Assembly (NCBI GenBank): GCA_016271365.2
Contig: CM028129.1
Location: forward strand, 462,224,501 to 462,288,500
Source of the DNA: Neoceratodus forsteri
Lineage: Eukaryota > Chordata > Ceratodontiformes > Ceratodontidae
DNA length: 64,000 nucleotides
Reading direction: 5' to 3'
Shown: positions 41,841 to 52,629 of the stretch, one piece after another
How the letters are laid out: every line of letters begins with the position of its first letter
Position numbering within the stretch: the stretch's first letter is position 1
Made by a program: the position numbers and the translations under genes
Notes under the pieces: generated by a model
What the model was told of the DNA's origin: nothing
The model's input: only the letters and a program-made list of their open reading frames with translations
Database searches by the model: none

Positions 41841-43118
41841 TTTTTTCACCAAATTTTCAACATAGCCATTTTGAGATCTCTGCTCATGAACAGTGTCACT
41901 GTGATTTTCTTAATCTGTCCCAAACATTGATTGCACACACTGAATGCGCCATTGTGCACTACATGCATGGAAACACATTTTGGGCGACATGTGAAAAATG
42001 ATAGCTGTACTGCTCATAAGGAGGTGTGGTAAAATGGCAATGTTGAAAATCTGGAGTGCAAATATTAAAAATAATTCATACTTGGCGTACGTAGGAACTG
42101 CGCAATGCACGCTCATAAAACAGTCAGTTTTAGGAATTTTTCACCAAATTTTCAACATTGCCATTTTAAGACATCTGCTCATGAACAGTGTCACTGTGAT
42201 TTTCGTAATATGTCCCATACATTGATTTCGCACACAGACTGCGCCATTGTGTGCTACATGGGCGGAAACACGTTTTGGGCGAGATATGAAAAATGACAGC
42301 TGTACTGCTCATAAGGAGGTGTGATAAAATGGCAATGTTGAAAATCTGGAGTGAAAATATTGAAAATTCGCGAACTTATGAGCGTGCGTAGGAACTGCAC
42401 AATGCTCGTAAAACAGTCATTTTTAGGAATTTTTTCACCAAATTTTCAACATAGACTTTTTGAGAGCCCACCTTATGAACACTGGCAGTGTTGTTTCATT
42501 AATCAGTCCCAAAAGGTGATTTCACACAGTGACCGCTAAATCACCCTTCGGGCCCAATTAACGCCATGACAGTGCAAGAATTCATGAGGAGGGGTCCCAA
42601 AAACCCCCTTGTTGAAAGTTTGGGCCCAAAATTCCCAAAAATGCCTGAGATATGCAATAAAGTTGAAAAAACCCTATCTATTCCATTATACAGCTTACCG
42701 GCATTTTCTCAGTTTGTGGTCGGCTTTTAGAAAGAGTGCAGGCGTGTTCCAGTCACCGGTCGTCGCACCGGAGCTCCGAAGGTAAGTATAAGGGTGGGGG
42801 AGTGGGGATGCAGGGTGTGCAGTGGGTGGGTGTGGGCTGTGGGAGGAGGGCAGGGAGAAGCACCGAGGGACAGTTTTTGTATTTGCAGGTATTTTTATTT
42901 CCTAAAATGACGAGGGCCGTTTGCCACGCTGGGGTGGGCTCCCAGCATGGCAGCTGGAAGGATGTTGGTGGGGGGCAGGAGCCGATGGGAGATTGGGCAC
43001 CCCTGTCAGCCATAACATCATTTTGCCACACTGGGGTGGGCTCCCAGCATGGCACCTGGATGCTTGGGGGGGCATGGAGCTGACGGGGGATTGGGCACCC
43101 CCATCAGCTGTACAGTGT
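41841..43118 (+). mobile_element. Palindromic-unit array element, copy A
   Basis: Units of 294-295 bp start with CACCAAATTTTCAACAT at 41847, 42142 and 42436. Each unit is itself an imperfect palindrome: its second half, reverse-complemented, reads CTCCAGATTTTCAACATTGC with TGAGCAGTACAGCTGTCATT, parallel to TTTTCAACATAGCC with TGAACAGTGTCACTGTGATT in the first half. After about two and a half units comes a single-copy part (42480-42780) and a G-rich part with a 102-bp duplication (42920 and 43022). Copy B at 56993-58443 has the same order on the other strand. I recognise no known family and no coding domain. Confidence 0.75.
42779..42890 (+). promoter_or_regulatory. Splice-like donor and acceptor inside the palindromic-unit element
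   Basis: CCGAAGGTAAGTATAAG at 42776-42792 fits the donor consensus, and TTTTTGTATTTGCAGGTA ends at about 42893, 110 bp later. Copy B (minus strand) keeps GGAGGTAAGTAT and, about 100 bp on, TTTCCTTTTACAGGTT. Conservation in two copies is suggestive; transcription is unproven. Confidence 0.4.
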
Positions 43119-43244
43119 GGGAGGGGAGGGGGAAGGCGCATGAGCACGCAGTATGCGTGCATGCGCGCTTGTATGTGTGTGGAGGGGGGAACTCTACTTA
43201 CTGAAGCAGAGCTCTCCCTTTCAACTGCATGCCACTGCATTTTC
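43119..43244. other. Junction stretch with alternating GCATGC/TG sequence
   Basis: About 125 bp between the array element and CR1 ORF1 sequence. It contains GCGTGCATGCGCGCTTGTAT, an alternating purine-pyrimidine run that could adopt Z-form DNA. No family is assigned. Confidence 0.4.
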
Positions 43245-43612
43245 AACACTGTCATAGACAGCTGCAGCAGTGATTGGGGAACTGGGGCCACGCCTGCAAA
43301 CACACTGACTGCATTGGAAGATGGGTGTCACACCTCCAAAAACTCAGATGATGGCACTATGTTTCATGCACATGTATGCAAGCAACATAAAAATACATTT
43401 GAATCTTTAACACAGACTAAAAGTCCAGCTGACTCTGAAGGGGAATGCCAGAACCAAACTCCAAGAAAAGTCCAGAAAATAACACTAATGAATGCCAAGT
43501 ATTTGTCTTAGGTGACTATATAGTTAAATATACAGACAGTTTTACTGTATCTGTGGGCCTAATAAAATAAATTGGACAAACAGCATTTTTTTCAGGTGCA
43601 AAGATTTCTGAT
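43245..43612 (+). pseudogene. CR1 ORF1 middle region and first esterase block
   Basis: The frame 42921-43511 leads from the array element into ALEDGCHTSKNSDDGTMF and QTPRKVQKITLMNAKYLS. In another phase, 43498-43612 reads VFVLGDYIVKYTDSFTVSVG and FFSGAKISDN. The first corresponds to the esterase GDS block (here GDY) and the second to the PGAKI block of CR1 ORF1. It breaks off at 43612 and the next esterase block follows at 47281. Confidence 0.65.
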
Positions 43613-43818
43613 AATGGACCCTATTCATGAAGGAGCGGAGTGGCAATGCGTGACACCCAATGCGTCCCCTGGGTGGGATTCCCAAACCACATATGCCCCC
43701 CTACACTCCTGATCCCCCAGCCAATCATGCAGCTCTGCACCCATGCAGGCCAGGGGGGTGGGGGCCATGCCAGCACTCCATGGCATTCACTTAGATGCAG
43801 AGTGCTGTGCGTCGGAGG

Positions 43819-44879
43819 CTGACAGCTACTACGTTCCAGTGAACCAGGTATAAGTGGGGTACCGCAGGGCTCAGTGCTGGGGCCAGTGTTGTTCAATGTC
43901 TTCATCAATGACATTGGAGATGGCATTAAGGGCCAAATGTGCCTATTTGAGGATGACACCAAGCTCTGTGGGAGAGTGAACACAGCTGAAGTAATACAGG
44001 GCATACAGGAAGAGCTGGAAAAGCTAGGGAGGTGGTCCAGGATCTGTCAGCTTGGACACAATGCCAAGAAATGCAAAGCTATGCATATTGGAGGCAAGAA
44101 TCCTAGGACAGAGTACTACCTGGGTGGAGTCCGAGTATCTGCATCAGAGGAGGAGAAGGACCTGGGAGTGATGATCACTAGTGACCTGAAGCACTCCATG
44201 CAGTGCAAGAAAGCAGCAACAAAGGCAAACACAGATGCTGGGGTGCATATCTAGGGGGATCAGTGGTAGGAGAGAAGAAGTTATACTGCCCTTGTACAGG
44301 TCACTGGTAAGGCTGCATCTAGAGTATGGAGTTCAGTACTGGTGCCCACACCTCAAAAAGGACATTAACCTGCTGGAGAAGGTCCAGAGGAGGGCTACAA
44401 AGATGACAGCTGGTCAGCAGGGTAAGGCATATGAGGAGAGGTTGAGAGCACTGAACATGTACTTCCTGGAAGACAGGAAAGAGAGAGATGGGACATGATT
44501 GGGACCTTCAAGTACTTGAAAGGGATAAATAAGGTTGATAAAGAGAGTCTCTTTAAGCTGAGTGGCAACCATAACACAAGGGGGCACAGTCTTAAGTTGG
44601 AGGGTGGGAGGTTTAGGAGGGAGGGAAGTCAGGAATCACTTCTTTACAGAGATAATGCACTGCCAGAAGAGGTAATCTCATCGAAGACAATGGGCAGTTT
44701 TAAAAGAGGCTGGGACAGATATAGGGGGAGGGTAAGGTTATAGGTAGGGAGGAATGGGAGGAATGGGGAGAGGGGACAGAGACAGGGACAGTAGCTCAAG
44801 CTGTGGACCCTGCAACATGAGCAGACTTGACAGACCAAATGGCCTTCTTCTGCTGGCTTCTTCATATGTTCATATGTTC
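43819..44879 (+). mobile_element. CR1-type LINE 3' part
   Basis: Frame 43874-44254 follows GVPQGSVLGPVLFN and gives IGDGIKGQMCLFEDDTKLCG, LGHNAKKCKAMHIGGKNPR and EEKDLGVMITSDLKHSMQCK. The catalytic box is FEDD, not FADD, which should abolish activity. Frame 44235-44498 continues with LGCISRGISGRREEVILPLY and HLEYGVQYWCPHLKKDINLL. The element ends at 44879 in TTCATATGTTCATATGTTCC, a different tail from the CR1s at 9015 and 39150. Confidence 0.88.
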
Positions 44880-45690
44880 CAGGGCAGCTGCAAACCTGTT
44901 ATGTGCCCCCTATCACTAGCTCCAGCCCCAAGGCATGGTAGGACCTCCTGCTTGCAGAGAGGATCCTTCTTTTTTTACAGAACTTGTGAGCAGTTGTAGG
45001 GTTCAGGAAGAATCACCCATCTTCCTTTTTCAGTGGGAGGGTGGAAACTGTAGTTTCTAGTGTCCTTGGCCCTGCACTATGTTCAGGGTTTGAATCTCAG
45101 CATTGCCACTGGCTGCCTCTTTCCTAAGTAGTTCTGTAGGATAGCAGAGTGGTCGCTATCTTTGTTATCAAGACACACAGTCTCTGCAAAACCCTTCTGT
45201 TAAAATATTTGGTCACGGGCTGGCCCAGTGGAGCTGAGGGTAGAGGCACTGGACGCCACACCTCGCACCACTCCAGTGACCCGGGTTTGGGAATGAGCAT
45301 GGATCGCATGGGATCGGCAGGGGAGAGGAAGGACTGAGTGTCCGGAGGACAGCTCTCCTTCCTCGGGGGGGTTCAGGGACTATGCCCGGCACCGTGGCGA
45401 CCTCTGGTGGAGACTGGAGGTACTGCAACACTTCAGGGCCAAAAAGTAGAGGGTTGCAGAGTCACAGCAAGATGTTCCCTGGCGTCATTGCACGTCTGGA
45501 CTCTGTCAGGGAGGGGGAGGGCATAATGAGGGGGGAAAACAGGAAAAAAAAACAGCTTGTGGATAGGCGACAGCACCTGCACCCTCCTGACCACACTCCA
45601 ATGCCGGTGGCACTCCATACCTGGGCCGAGCCCAGCCCGGCCCGACTTTACAGACAGAGCACCCTTGGTGGATAGGGTGGCCCTACCTCG
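44880..45690. repeat. SINE-like or unidentified repeat stretch
   Basis: Around 45205-45290 the plus strand reads GGGCTGGCCCAGTGGAGCTG (A-box-like) and GTGACCCGGGTTTGGGAATG (B-box-like), as in a tRNA-derived head, but no core shared with the SINEs at 16326 or 38045 follows. A second B-box-like GGGTTTGAATCTCAGC lies at 45088. The rest is GC-rich without motifs. Confidence 0.4.
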
Positions 45691-46857
45691 GGGGGCTTAG
45701 AGCTAGGGGCATAACCGGTCTGGTGCCAGGATTCAGGAGGCCTCTCAGGCACAGAGGTAGAGTTGGGGGCACTGCAGGATGCCCAAGAGAGTTCCACAGG
45801 CAGGAAGGCAAAAATAGAGTTCGAAAAAAAAATATTAGGTCATGCAATCAGCCCCAGGCAGAGTTGATAAGAAAATCATAAAAGTTTACTTAATTAAAAC
45901 AACAAAGTTCATTCTACAATTTGGAAGATCTTTGAACTGCAGACAATAGCAAAAATGACACTGGATGGTTTACAGAAAACACTAGCTACTGCCATTCTAA
46001 ATTATACCTTATTCTGATGCTAGACTCCAGAAAGATTAAATATCCATGTGGAGATGAAAGTTCTCTCCCTGTAAGTGAAAGTTCATTAAGCAACAGAGTT
46101 TGTAGCAAGTCTTTGATCCAAGTCGGCTCTCTGAATATCCTTTTAAAAAGTCTCCAGGTACTTTCTTGGTGGAACGTCTTGGTTTCAAAAATTCTGACTT
46201 AAAATCAGAATTTTCTATTCAGTATGTGAAAGGTCTAATTTCCACACACTCGGGTCTGGTTTCAGAGGTTTCCCCAGGCCTACACATATACTTTTTGTAA
46301 AATTATATACCAATTTGGTAAGTTTTTCTTAGCTCTGATATTCTCCAAGTGCTCAGACTCTTGACTCCAAGCTAAAACTGCCTAACTGCAACTGATGATC
46401 CAAATGGGTCTATTAGATAAAGTTTGGTCATTTTTAAGACACACCCACTCCCTCCCTCTCTCCTCTGGGATGAGCAAGCTAATATAGATATTGGGGTGCA
46501 CCAGTTTACCTTTTCCTGCAGGTGTCACTGTGGTTCCATGTCAGGTTTCATGTCAACCCCAGTAACATCTGGTCCATGCATTTGACTTGACCCCTGACCC
46601 CTAGGCCATTCAGTTACCTTTTTCCTGTTATTGGAAATTACATGCCCAGTTTTATCTAATAGCCTGTGACTTTTTGGGTCATAAAACTGTTAGTCCCTCA
46701 TCTGGAGACTTACCAGACCCACCCTAGCTGTTACAGAAATTAAGGCTATTTTGTATTTACTCTTAAAAGCCTTTTAAAGAAACAATGTCTTAACTCTAAA
46801 GTACATTACAGCACATACAATAGGAACCTAAATATAGGATATAGGCCTATCTGGCGA
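45691..46857 (-). mobile_element. Candidate solo LTR
   Basis: On the minus strand the block may start with TGTCGCCAGATAGGCC at 46857 and continue for about 1.1 kb of non-coding DNA. Part of it (45860-45965) resembles the Gypsy leader at 13040-13100 in having AAAAATGACACTGG and a TTTACTTAATTAA/TTTACTAATTAATTA pair. The low-coordinate boundary and a target duplication were not found. Confidence 0.3.
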
Positions 46858-47280
46858 CACCCCCTGGGTAGTGGCAGCCAGTCATGGCAGTGACTGTGTG
46901 GACCTTCAGACCCCTAAAAGGGACACTCCTGCCATCAGAGCACTCCTTGGTGGGCTGTTGGCATCAAACCAGGCACATTCACCCCCAGTGCAGTCAGTGC
47001 ACTGCGTGCTAGCTGCCAATGTGGCACCCTGCAGACACAAGTGATCCATTGTTGGTACCTGGGTCAGGCAGCTGACTGGCCACCTGCCCTGTCCACTGCT
47101 CTGCACCTGACTGTCCCCAGGATCCTGTGAGCCAGGGAGGTAGGCCATGGAAGGGAGCCACATGGAGGCTGTTGTTGGTGAATGCAGCTCCCACATGGGT
47201 CACCCGTGGGTGCAGAGCTGCATGGGCAGGATACACACTTTTGATGCATAGTTCCCACACCTTTGTGAATAGCCCCCATT

Positions 47281-47976
47281 GACAGGATGTTTGAAAGTAT
47301 ACTGTGGAATGCAGGGGAAAATCCACTAGTGGTGGTCCATGTGGGCGCCAATAATGTGGGGAGACAAAAGACAGAAGAAACAAAAATTGAATACTGTATA
47401 TGAGGCTTTGCAAGAAAATGGAGAAAAGGGAATGTGAGATTGTGCTGTCTGAAATACTTCTAGACCCTAGAGCCAACAAACGAAGGCATAGGAAGACAAA
47501 GATAGTAAATGAATGGCTTATTAAATGGACTTTAAATAAGAGATACATACAAATGTATCACAAATTGGGAGAGATTTGAAAACAAAGATGGTTATTATTG
47601 GGATGGCTTACATCTTATTAAGCATGGCAGTGCAGCACTGAGCAAGCAAACTGAAACATTGATTGCAAACACTTTAAACATGAAATAAGAGGGGCTCAGG
47701 CTCAAAACAATACAAATGAAAAGAAAAGTACAGGGACTAACAAGAAAATAGAGGGCATACGTTTTTATTTAACCAATGCATGCAGTTGAAATTCTATAAA
47801 AAATCAGGAGTAGAAATACAGTAAAATATTATCTAAAGAATGCATAGCTATAGCCACAATTATTGAAACATAGTGGGATAGTGTAAATGACTAGAAAAAA
47901 AATATAGCAGGTTATACATTGAGAAATAGAAATACTGTAGAGGGGACAGAAGGGGAGGTGTATGTAGCTACATTAT
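47281..47976 (+). pseudogene. CR1 ORF1 esterase second half and endonuclease start
   Basis: Translations in order: RMFESILWNAGENPLVVVHV then GANNVG (GTN block), CEIVLSEILLDPRANKRRH, and YYWDGLHLIKHGSAALSKQT with the final Asp and His. From about 47760 the endonuclease begins in broken frames (IAGYTLRNRNTVEGTEGE near 47900). It stops at 47976, where an L2 3' end has landed. It follows on directly from the block at 43498-43612. Confidence 0.75.
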
Positions 47977-48199
47977 GGAATGAATGAATGAAATCTTTAT
48001 TTATAAAGTGCTTTTCTAAAACCAAGGCACTGTACACAAACCAAACAAAATTACAATTTAAAAACACACATGACAATCAGAAATATTAAAATCTATAAAA
48101 CTATGGTACCATAAATATTAGCGTCAGTAAAATCTGAGTATGCCAGTCTAAGTACAATGTTTGGAACTGAGCGGTATTACAAAAGAAGACTCAGTGGTG
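47977..48199 (-). mobile_element. L2-type 3' end fragment
   Basis: (GAAT)n, then ATCTTTATTTATAAAGTGCT, matches the inverted 3' end of L2 LINEs (compare AAAGCACTTTATAAATACAA at 30040). About 220 bp are present, with no coding part. Confidence 0.7.
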
Positions 48200-48235
48200 G
48201 AAAGTATCTGGATATAGCTGATAACAAATAAAGTC

Positions 48236-48252
48236 AAAAAAGATAACAGTGG
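48236..48252 (+). repeat. Left target-site duplication of the L1/Tx1 element
   Basis: AAAAAAGATAACAGTGG here is repeated at 54477-54493 directly after the poly-A of the element. Eleven bases (GATAACAGTGG) are unambiguous; the A-run cannot be divided between tail and target. Confidence 0.95.
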
Positions 48253-48431
48253 AGGTCACATGATGCGAGCGTGAGAGTGGCTGCTCGAGTGTGGGCTCCT
48301 GCTTCCTCGATCAGAAAAGCCCAGATTTGCCCATTTTAAAGCTGTTGAGGTGAACCCAGAACGTGAGTCACAGCTGCTGCTACACAGTTCTGTACCTGGA
48401 TATCGGGATTGCCATTATATTCCTGCCCAAA

Positions 48432-49238
48432 ATGGAAGAAGTGGCTCAAGAATTAGAGGCCAAACGGCCCCGCCGCAGTTCATCTCCAGCAGTGCCTGAG
48501 GAGAGTCTAACGCCCAGCCGTATTTATTCCGATCTGACCACGATAAAAGACGCCCTCTTCAAATTAATAGAGGAGGTGGCAGAATTCAAGCCAGCGTTGA
48601 CTCAGCTGGCCAGAAGAGTTACTGACGCCGAGGCAAGAATTTCGTCAGTCGAGAGAAAGTTGGAGCGAGATGGGCCTGCTCTTGGTGACTGCAGGAAAGC
48701 CATTACCAAACTAGAGGACTGTCTGGATGATCTAGAGGGGAGGAGTAGGCGAAATAATTTAGTCCTTCTGGGTCTCCCCGAGGGCGATGAAGGTACCAAC
48801 GTGATCATGTTCCTGCAAAAATTCCTAAAGGCTACTGTGGGATCCTCTCCGAATGGCCCAGAGTACATAATCGAAAGGGCCCACCGTTCACTCCGAGCGA
48901 AGCCTTCCGCAACAGATCCTCCGAGGCCTCTGATATTTAAACTACTAAATTATCTGGATAGAGAATTTATTCTCAAAGAGGCAAGAAAGCTTTCAGCGAT
49001 ATTGTGGGAGGGAAAGAAGCTAAGATTAGTCCCAGACTTAACGCTAAAAATGCGTCTGTTAAGATCAAGCTTTTGTCCAATAACATCAAAACTTTGGGCT
49101 GCAGGGATTAAACATAGAATGCTGTACCCGGCCAAGCTGGAGGTTGTACTGAAAGACGGCATGAAGCGTTTTGATCTACCTGAAGATGCCCTGAAGTTTT
49201 TGAAGACTACTTTCCCAGATCTTTTTGCTAAAACCTGA
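48432..49238 (+). CDS. L1/Tx1 ORF1 protein, intact frame
   Basis: The frame is open from 48363; the Met at 48432 (MEEVAQELEAKRPRR) is the more likely start because upstream residues are hydrophobic and unlike ORF1, giving 268 residues. An Arg/Ser/Pro-rich start leads to a coiled coil (about residues 35-105: ARRVTDAEARISSVERKLER), an RRM-like domain opening RRNNLVLLGLPEGDEG, and a C-terminal domain (YIIERAHRSLRAKP, PLIFKLLNYLDREFILKEAR, LFAKT end). L1 ORF1 proteins form trimers that coat element RNA and act as chaperones. The lack of stops contrasts with the broken ORF2. Confidence 0.88.
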   Translation: MEEVAQELEAKRPRRSSSPAVPEESLTPSRIYSDLTTIKDALFKLIEEVAEFKPALTQLARRVTDAEARISSVERKLERDGPALGDCRKAITKLEDCLDDLEGRSRRNNLVLLGLPEGDEGTNVIMFLQKFLKATVGSSPNGPEYIIERAHRSLRAKPSATDPPRPLIFKLLNYLDREFILKEARKLSAILWEGKKLRLVPDLTLKMRLLRSSFCPITSKLWAAGIKHRMLYPAKLEVVLKDGMKRFDLPEDALKFLKTTFPDLFAKT

Positions 49239-50191
49239 ACTCCTTATTAGTTCTAAGCTGCATGCATTGATTGGTCACCTTGTTTGTATCTATGGTCTAC
49301 AATAGGATGTAGCCAAAATGAGGGCCTCACAAGCCATCAAACTTTATTTCAATAGACTTGAGGGTTTACTTAGGTTCACGGGGGTCTCGATTCCTTATAA
49401 AGTAGCAGTTACTGTTTTTTTTTTTTTTTTTTTACTGTTTTTTCCTTGAATTCCACGTCTTGTTTCCTTTCTGTGATATTATGCTCACACTTACAAGGTC
49501 GTGGTTGTTTGACATAAGGGGTTCACAGTTTAATACCGCGTAGTACCACTGGAGGGAGCTCCAGCTTTAATTTTGGCGTCTATCATTGTTTTAAGGGTTG
49601 TTTAGCGGTGCAAACCCTTCGTTGTTTTATATGAATATGCTTGCCAATTGTCATGAATTACAGGGAGACCGTCCTATTTCTATGTTATAATAGGGGTGAC
49701 CTAAGTTTTTAGTATTAGGCTACCCAACTGGGGTTATGTTAATGCCCATAAGGTGAGGTGAACGAGGATTCGTTGGTGCTTTAATTACTAGGTTTTTATC
49801 CTGTATATGAGGGTAGCCTCTGCGGACGCAGGATTTAATTTTTGGGGTTTCCTAAGGTCCTACATCAAAGTTGGTTTTTGCTCTGTTGCTTGGGGTTTCT
49901 AGAGTTCGTTAGGGGATATCACGTAAGGAAGCGTTGACAGTTGGTTTGGGTACTCACCCTGTTTAATTTTACTAGTTTATTACTATTGCAGGTTTAAGAT
50001 TGGGGTGTGTAGACTATGGGCTTACTAATTTAGGTGATCTATTGACAATGAGACTAGGGGAGCGCCTACATTTGCACGCATCATGGGCCATATTAGGTGG
50101 AGGTGGCTAGGTGCCTGGTGTATAGAGGTAGAGCTGGGGGCATGGGTTTTGGGGGGTTCTTATTTTTGGGTTTTGGGGTGATTCTGTTGGG
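49239..50191. other. Spacer between ORF1 and ORF2 of the L1/Tx1 element
   Basis: About 950 bp without a frame over 60 codons and no similarity to the adjoining domains. It has a T17 run at 49415-49432. The equivalent spacer of the minus-strand copy at about 62560-63570 is also non-coding, so this is a regular part of the family. Confidence 0.6.
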
Positions 50192-50215
50192 GTGGAGGGC
50201 AGCTTTCTAGACACA

Positions 50216-50998
50216 CTACAGCAGGCTTTGGTAACTGTGTATATGGTTAGCAATTTGACGTTTATGTCTTGGAACGTCAAAGGAGGAAGAGACAACAAGA
50301 AAAAATACATTATTTTAAACCACTTAGCGAATTTCAACCCAGCGATTGTGTTCCTCCAAGAGACCCATATGTACCCAGATCAGTTGGGTCATCTCCAGAA
50401 GAAATGGGTGGGGCAGGTATTCAGGGCAGGGTGTTCATCCAAGAAGCGAGGGGTGGCTATTTTGGTGGCTAAGGGGATACCATTTTCTCCGACTGAGATC
50501 ATTTCGGACCCTGAGGGTAGATTCATCTTGGTGGTGGCCGCAATTGGCGGTCTAAAGTTGGTGGTTGGCTCGATTTACGGCCCTAATATAGAAACGCCAT
50601 CCTTCTTCACGAATCTAGCCATGGTTTTGACCCCTTTCCTAAACTTACCTATAATTTTGGGGGGCAATTGGAACTTGGTTCAGTCTAATACACTTGATCG
50701 TACTCTATATAAAGGATTTCAGAAATCCCGAGCCCAAAGAGCCTTAGATGAATTTTTGTCTTCTCTGCGGGTGGTGGACCCTTGGAGGTTGTTCAACCCA
50801 CTCACTAAAGAATTCACTTTTTTTTCTCCGGTGCATAGGAGCTACTCCAGGCTGGATTATTTCCTGGTGAGTCAACAAATGTTAGCAGGGGTAGTAGAAG
50901 TTGATATCTTGGCTCGAGTAATATCGGATCATTCGCCTATAATCCTGAAGGGTCAGTGGTCAACTCTCCCCCCCCAAGATCCCATTCTTGGTCTCTGA
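50216..50998 (+). pseudogene. L1/Tx1 ORF2 endonuclease
   Basis: From the Met at 50216 (MVSNLTFMSWNVKGG) the apurinic-like endonuclease is readable to the end: SWNVKG (Asn), FLQETHMY (Glu), GSIYGPN, ILGGNWNLV, SRLDYFLVS and ISDHSPI (Asp, His). In the GGNWN box the catalytic Asp is replaced by Asn; the other copy in the window keeps GGDWN. A stop after ILGL ends the frame just past the domain. In active elements this enzyme nicks the target strand. Confidence 0.9.
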
Positions 50999-51908
50999 AT
51001 AATAACCTGTTAGCTGATGGTGGAATTGTGAGGCATTTTCAGGTTTTTATAACCAATTCTATAACTTCTAATTGGGGCTCACTTCCAGCTACGGATAAGG
51101 TCTGAGCAGCACTAAAGGCAACGTGAAGGGGGGAGCTCATTCGTGTTGCCTCGGCTCATAAGTGGAAAAGGTCTGCTTTCTTGGCAGACTGCCTAGACAA
51201 GATCAAGGACCTGGATAGAATGGGAGTAAGTTCTCTCTCTCAATCACAAGAGAGAGGGAGCTATCTATCCTCAGAGCCTCATATGCTAATACCCTCAGAG
51301 AGCCGGTGGAAAAGGTGGCTACCAGATTGAAGGCTACATATATTGGGCAGGGCAGTAAGGCCGGTAAACTTTTGGCATGGCAATTGAAACAGCGTGCTGC
51401 AGCTAAATGGGTTACAACCCTTAGACACCCAAGGACGAATGCCTTGATTGCTGACCCGGAGGGTATCCTAGATCTATTTCATGAGTATTACAGGGAGTTA
51501 TATACTTGTGCTTCTTCGAACTCTAAGCAGGAATCTATTATGAGGGATTTTCTTGAGAAGATCCCCTTTCCGCAACTCCCAGCTAATTTATTTTCTGAAC
51601 TAGAGGCCCCGATTCTAGCTGAGGAGATAGCGGCAACTATCGACGCGTTGAAATTAGACAAGGCGCCTGGGCCCGATGGGTTCACGGCTCCCTTTTACAA
51701 AACCTTTAAACAGCAACTAGTCCCTTTGCTTCAACAGGTATATAAATTTTGGCATGACCAAGGTATTTATGAACACTCACTTTTTGAAGCTAGGATCATA
51801 TTTCTACCTAAACCGGATAAATCCCCAGAAGAAGTGGGCAATTATAGACCCATTTCTTTGTTAAATATTGATATTAAAATTTACGCAAAATTCTGGCTAA
51901 TAGGTTAA
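50999..51908 (+). pseudogene. L1/Tx1 ORF2 linker and RT fingers
   Basis: After stops near 51105 and 51125 and a frameshift near 51300, the frame 51306-51908 gives AGKLLAWQLKQRAAAKWVTT, LDKAPGPDGFTAPFYKTFKQ, ARIIFLPKPDKSPEEVGNYR and PISLLNIDIKIYAKF. These are the linker and RT entry blocks of L1-type ORF2. The next frameshift is near 51900. Confidence 0.88.
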
Positions 51909-51953
51909 AGGGTTCCTGGGTTTCTCGCTCCTCAGCCCAGAACAAGCCGGTTT

Positions 51954-52604
51954 GTGGAAGGGCGCATCCGAGACCATTTTAGGAAACTTTATTTAATTTC
52001 TAGGCCTGAGGACCCGAGCTTAGAAGCTGCTCTAGTTTCCTTGGATGCAGAAAAGGCGTTCGATAGAGTGGACTGGAGGTTTATGTTTGAGGTCCTGGAT
52101 AAATTTAGCACACCAAAGAAATTTATAGATTATATTCGGGTCTTGTATACTTGTCCCTCAGCCAGGGTTCAATGTAATAACCTTATATCGAATGTTTTTC
52201 CTCTTTCCCGGGGTACCCGGCAGGGATGCCCGCTTTCTCCGTTTTTATTTAACCTCTATCTGGAGCCTCTGATAAGGGCCCTGAAACTCAACAAACAAGT
52301 ACAGGGCATTAGACTGGGTGGCCTCAATTACAAATTATCTGCGTTTGCTGATGATTTGCTTTTACATATTAGGAACTTGAAAAAATCTCTTCCCCAGATA
52401 TTGCAGGTTATTTCCTGTTTTATCCTTTTCTCGGGGTATAAACTAAATACGAATAAAACTAAAGTTTACTCGTTGTCCCCTATCCTCCAGAAAGATTGGT
52501 GCATCTCCCTGGGCCTTCAATGGCAGAAGTCCTCGCTGTTATATTTGGGTATCCATATCTCTAAAGAGTTGGCTTCCTGGCTAACCTTAACTTTAGGCCG
52601 ATAA
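51954..52604 (+). pseudogene. L1/Tx1 reverse transcriptase palm
   Basis: The frame includes ALVSLDAEKAFDRVDWRFMF with the first catalytic Asp, LSRGTRQGCPLSPFLFNLYL and KLSAFADDLLLHI with the FADD box (about 52341-52352), then YKLNTNKTKVYSLSP. RT motifs are intact in this segment. It ends at LTLGR with a stop, and a frameshift leads to the next part. Confidence 0.92.
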
Positions 52605-52629
52605 TAAAACAAGTCAAGGAGGATCTGGA

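Larger units (their letters stand above)
43613..47280. mobile_element. GC-rich TIR element carrying later insertions
   Basis: The ends, AATGGACCCTATTCATGAAGG-like at 43613 and its reverse complement at 47260-47280 (AATGGGGGCTATTCACAAAG), agree at 16 of 21 positions. CR1 esterase sequence stops at the left edge and goes on at the right edge, so the whole 3.67 kb is an insertion. Only 43613-43818 and about 46860-47280 seem to belong to the TIR element; the middle holds a CR1 fragment, SINE-like pieces and a probable LTR. No transposase is seen. Confidence 0.55.

Noticed and set aside
41841..42470. CRISPR-like array
   Set aside because: Repeats are ~295 bp tandem palindromes without spacers, in a vertebrate transposon-rich context.
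42736..43511. Plus-strand frames of 115 and 196 codons in the palindromic-unit element
   Set aside because: The frames follow the G-rich 102-bp duplication and differ in phase between copy A and copy B, so there is no conserved protein.
47009..47548. 179-codon minus-strand frame
   Set aside because: It is the antisense of the CR1 esterase remnant and the GC-rich repeat; the sense strand explains the sequence.
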